The notes under the pieces are model-generated. The model was not told where the DNA came from. It saw nothing but the letters and a program-made list of their open reading frames with translations, and ran no database searches. 7,105 bases of DNA from an uncultured bacterium. Lineage in GTDB: Bacteria; Planctomycetota; DG-23; SLPQ01. A program made the translations under genes and the position numbers. Location of the stretch: contig CALMGO010000461.1 of the NCBI GenBank assembly GCA_937863625.1, positions 1-7,105 on the forward strand. The letters run 5' to 3'. How positions within the stretch are numbered: position 1 is the first letter of the stretch; the number at the start of each line of letters is the position of its first letter. Below are positions 6,231 through 7,105 of this stretch, piece by piece.

Positions 6231-6995
6231 CTATCCGGCCAGGTAGCCTCCGTCGACGTATAGAATCTGGCCGGTGATATATGACGATGCGGGGGACGCA
6301 AGGAAAACGGCCGCACCCGCGATATCCTCAGGAGTTCCCCAGCGCTTAATGGCTACACGATTCATCACTCTGCCGAAACGCTCCGGGTCGTTGTAGAGCC
6401 CTTCGGTCATCTCCGTTCTGATATACCCCGGGCCAATGGCGTTGACACGTATGTTGTACTTCGCCCACTCGACGGCCCATGCCTTGGTCAACTGGCGAAT
6501 GGCGCCCTTTGATGCGGCGTACGGCGGTATCAGCGCAACACCTATCTCGCTCAAGAGCGAAGCGGTGTTTACGATAGAGCCCCCGCCCGTTTCTTTCATG
6601 GAGCGCACCACGCGGTTAGTAAGCGAGAACACGCTGCGGACATTAACGTCCATCACGCGGTCCCACTCGTCGAGCGGAAACTCCTCGGCTGGATAACGCG
6701 CCGTCGTTCCTACGTTATTGACCAATATGTCAATCCGGTCGAACTCGCTGAGCGCCTGGGATACGAGCGTATCAAGTGCGGCTTCGTCAGTGACGTCCAC
6801 CGCGATAGAGACGGCCTTTTGGCCGGCGGTGCGGATACGAGCGGCAACGGACTCGAGCGCATCGGCCGTTCGCGCCGTGACGGCCACGGAGGCGCCCGCC
6901 TCGGCAAGCGCGCCCGCCATGGCGGCGCCAAGGCCGCGGCTTGCGCCTGTCACGAGAGCCACTTTGCCATCCAGGCGGAACTGATCGAGAATCAC
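6231..6995 (-). CDS. Short-chain dehydrogenase/reductase (SDR), GTG start, gluconate-5-dehydrogenase/KduD-like
   Basis: A 254-residue classical SDR: a Rossmann-fold oxidoreductase acting on a hydroxyl/keto pair with NAD(P). Numbering from the GTG: TGASRGLG at 16-23 binds the cofactor, DVT at 67-69 contacts adenine, NNVG at 93-96 replaces the usual NNAG, and the catalytic tetrad is Asn118 (DVNVRS), Ser146 (NTASLLS), Tyr159 and Lys163 (YAASK). GPGYIRTEM follows at 188-196, and the chain ends in VDGGYLAG. Arg20 in the glycine motif and Arg42 after the second strand are compatible with NADP(H). The frame is open upstream to an ATG at 7103, but that extension overlaps the end of the preceding SDR gene and has no SDR similarity. 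The GTG at 6993-6995 has GGGAG seven bases upstream and gives normal SDR length. Overall it resembles the gluconate 5-dehydrogenase/KduD group, which would fit a sugar-acid operon, but SDR substrate calls from sequence are unreliable. Confidence 0.88.
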   Translation of the reverse strand: MILDQFRLDGKVALVTGASRGLGAAMAGALAEAGASVAVTARTADALESVAARIRTAGQKAVSIAVDVTDEAALDTLVSQALSEFDRIDILVNNVGTTARYPAEEFPLDEWDRVMDVNVRSVFSLTNRVVRSMKETGGGSIVNTASLLSEIGVALIPPYAASKGAIRQLTKAWAVEWAKYNIRVNAIGPGYIRTEMTEGLYNDPERFGRVMNRVAIKRWGTPEDIAGAAVFLASPASSYITGQILYVDGGYLAG

Positions 6996-7002
6996 CGAGA
7001 AT

Positions 7003-7007
7003 CTCCC
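7003..7007 (-). promoter_or_regulatory. Ribosome binding site deciding the GTG start of the SDR gene
   Basis: The minus strand reads GGGAGATTCTCG then GTG. A GGGAG core lies seven bases before the GTG at 6993-6995, within the 23-nt gap after the stop of the preceding SDR gene. This is the same core seen before the HAD and LarA-like genes and supports the 254-residue form over the longer open frame. Confidence 0.75.
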
Positions 7008-7018
7008 GTCAAGGAACG

Positions 7019-7105
7019 TCAGACGCCGCTGTAGGCGGCGAAACCTCCGTCCACCGGCACAACCGTGCCGTGCACGAACTTGGCCGACGGCGAAAGCAGC
7101 CACAC
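7019..7105 (-). CDS. Second SDR oxidoreductase, C-terminal 28 residues only (gene continues beyond the right edge)
   Basis: On the minus strand the frame beginning at 7105 is open to TGA at 7019-7021. It encodes WLLSPSAKFVHGTV and then VPVDGGFAAYSGV at the C-terminus. This is the standard end of a classical SDR: the LxSPxAxxxxG segment of the last helix and strand, then VDGG. It parallels the end of the next gene (FLASPASSYITGQ, VDGGYLAG), so two SDR genes lie in tandem 23 nt apart. The ending VDGGFxAYSGV is one I associate, from memory and unverified, with SDR-type fructuronate reductase/mannonate oxidoreductase enzymes; the fragment is too short to settle this. Its catalytic residues and start are outside the window. 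Confidence 0.82.
   Translation of the reverse strand: MWLLSPSAKFVHGTVVPVDGGFAAYSGV

Noticed and set aside
6996..7103. N-terminal extension of the complete SDR to an ATG at 7103
   Set aside because: The extension is Arg-rich, lacks SDR similarity, overlaps the upstream SDR end in another frame, and is bypassed by a well-placed GTG with a ribosome binding site.

Overview
The window is a densely coded stretch of bacterial DNA, moderately GC-rich by eye. It holds five complete protein genes and two genes cut by the window edges. Most starts follow clear GGGAG- or AGGTG-type ribosome binding sites at ordinary spacing, which indicates a bacterium using Shine-Dalgarno initiation. The gene mix is a PdxB-type dehydrogenase, a secreted S41 hydrolase with SbsA-like Ig domains, a LarA-family nickel-pincer enzyme and sugar-acid-like SDRs. 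This would fit an uncultured bacterium of the PVC/Hydrogenedentes/Lentisphaerota kind, but that placement is a weak impression because there is no phylogenetic marker here. No RNA gene, mobile element, CRISPR array or origin was seen.

Layout. Left edge, plus strand: the 3' end of a pdxB-like gene (1-441), encoding the end of the catalytic region and the PdxB-specific dimerisation domain. Everything else is on the minus strand. Reading in the direction of minus-strand transcription (right to left) the order is: the last 28 codons of one SDR (7019-7105); a complete SDR with a GTG start (6231-6995); a HAD-superfamily hydrolase (5292-6185); a LarA-like nickel-pincer racemase/epimerase homologue (3975-5237); a 203-nt intergenic region with a possible promoter; an MFS transporter (2278-3771); a 124-nt gap with a better promoter candidate; and a secreted S41-family peptidase-like protein (360-2153). 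The S41 gene converges on pdxB and overlaps its 3' end by 82 nt.

How the genes may work together. The four right-hand genes are separated by only 23, 45 and 54 nt, and the three whose starts are visible have strong ribosome binding sites, so they look like one operon. A LarA-type enzyme inverts a carbon bearing a hydroxyl next to a carboxylate, SDRs oxidise or reduce such hydroxyls, and HAD enzymes usually remove phosphate. The set therefore suggests catabolism or interconversion of a hydroxy acid or sugar acid, with the downstream MFS protein as a possible importer or exporter. The substrate cannot be read from the sequence. The S41 protein and PdxB are probably separate functions.

The items most worth a second look are the SDR-SDR-HAD-LarA operon, the altered but plausible LarA active site, the lysine-less S41 active site behind a duplicated Ig-like domain, and the overprinted C-terminal tail of the S41 gene.
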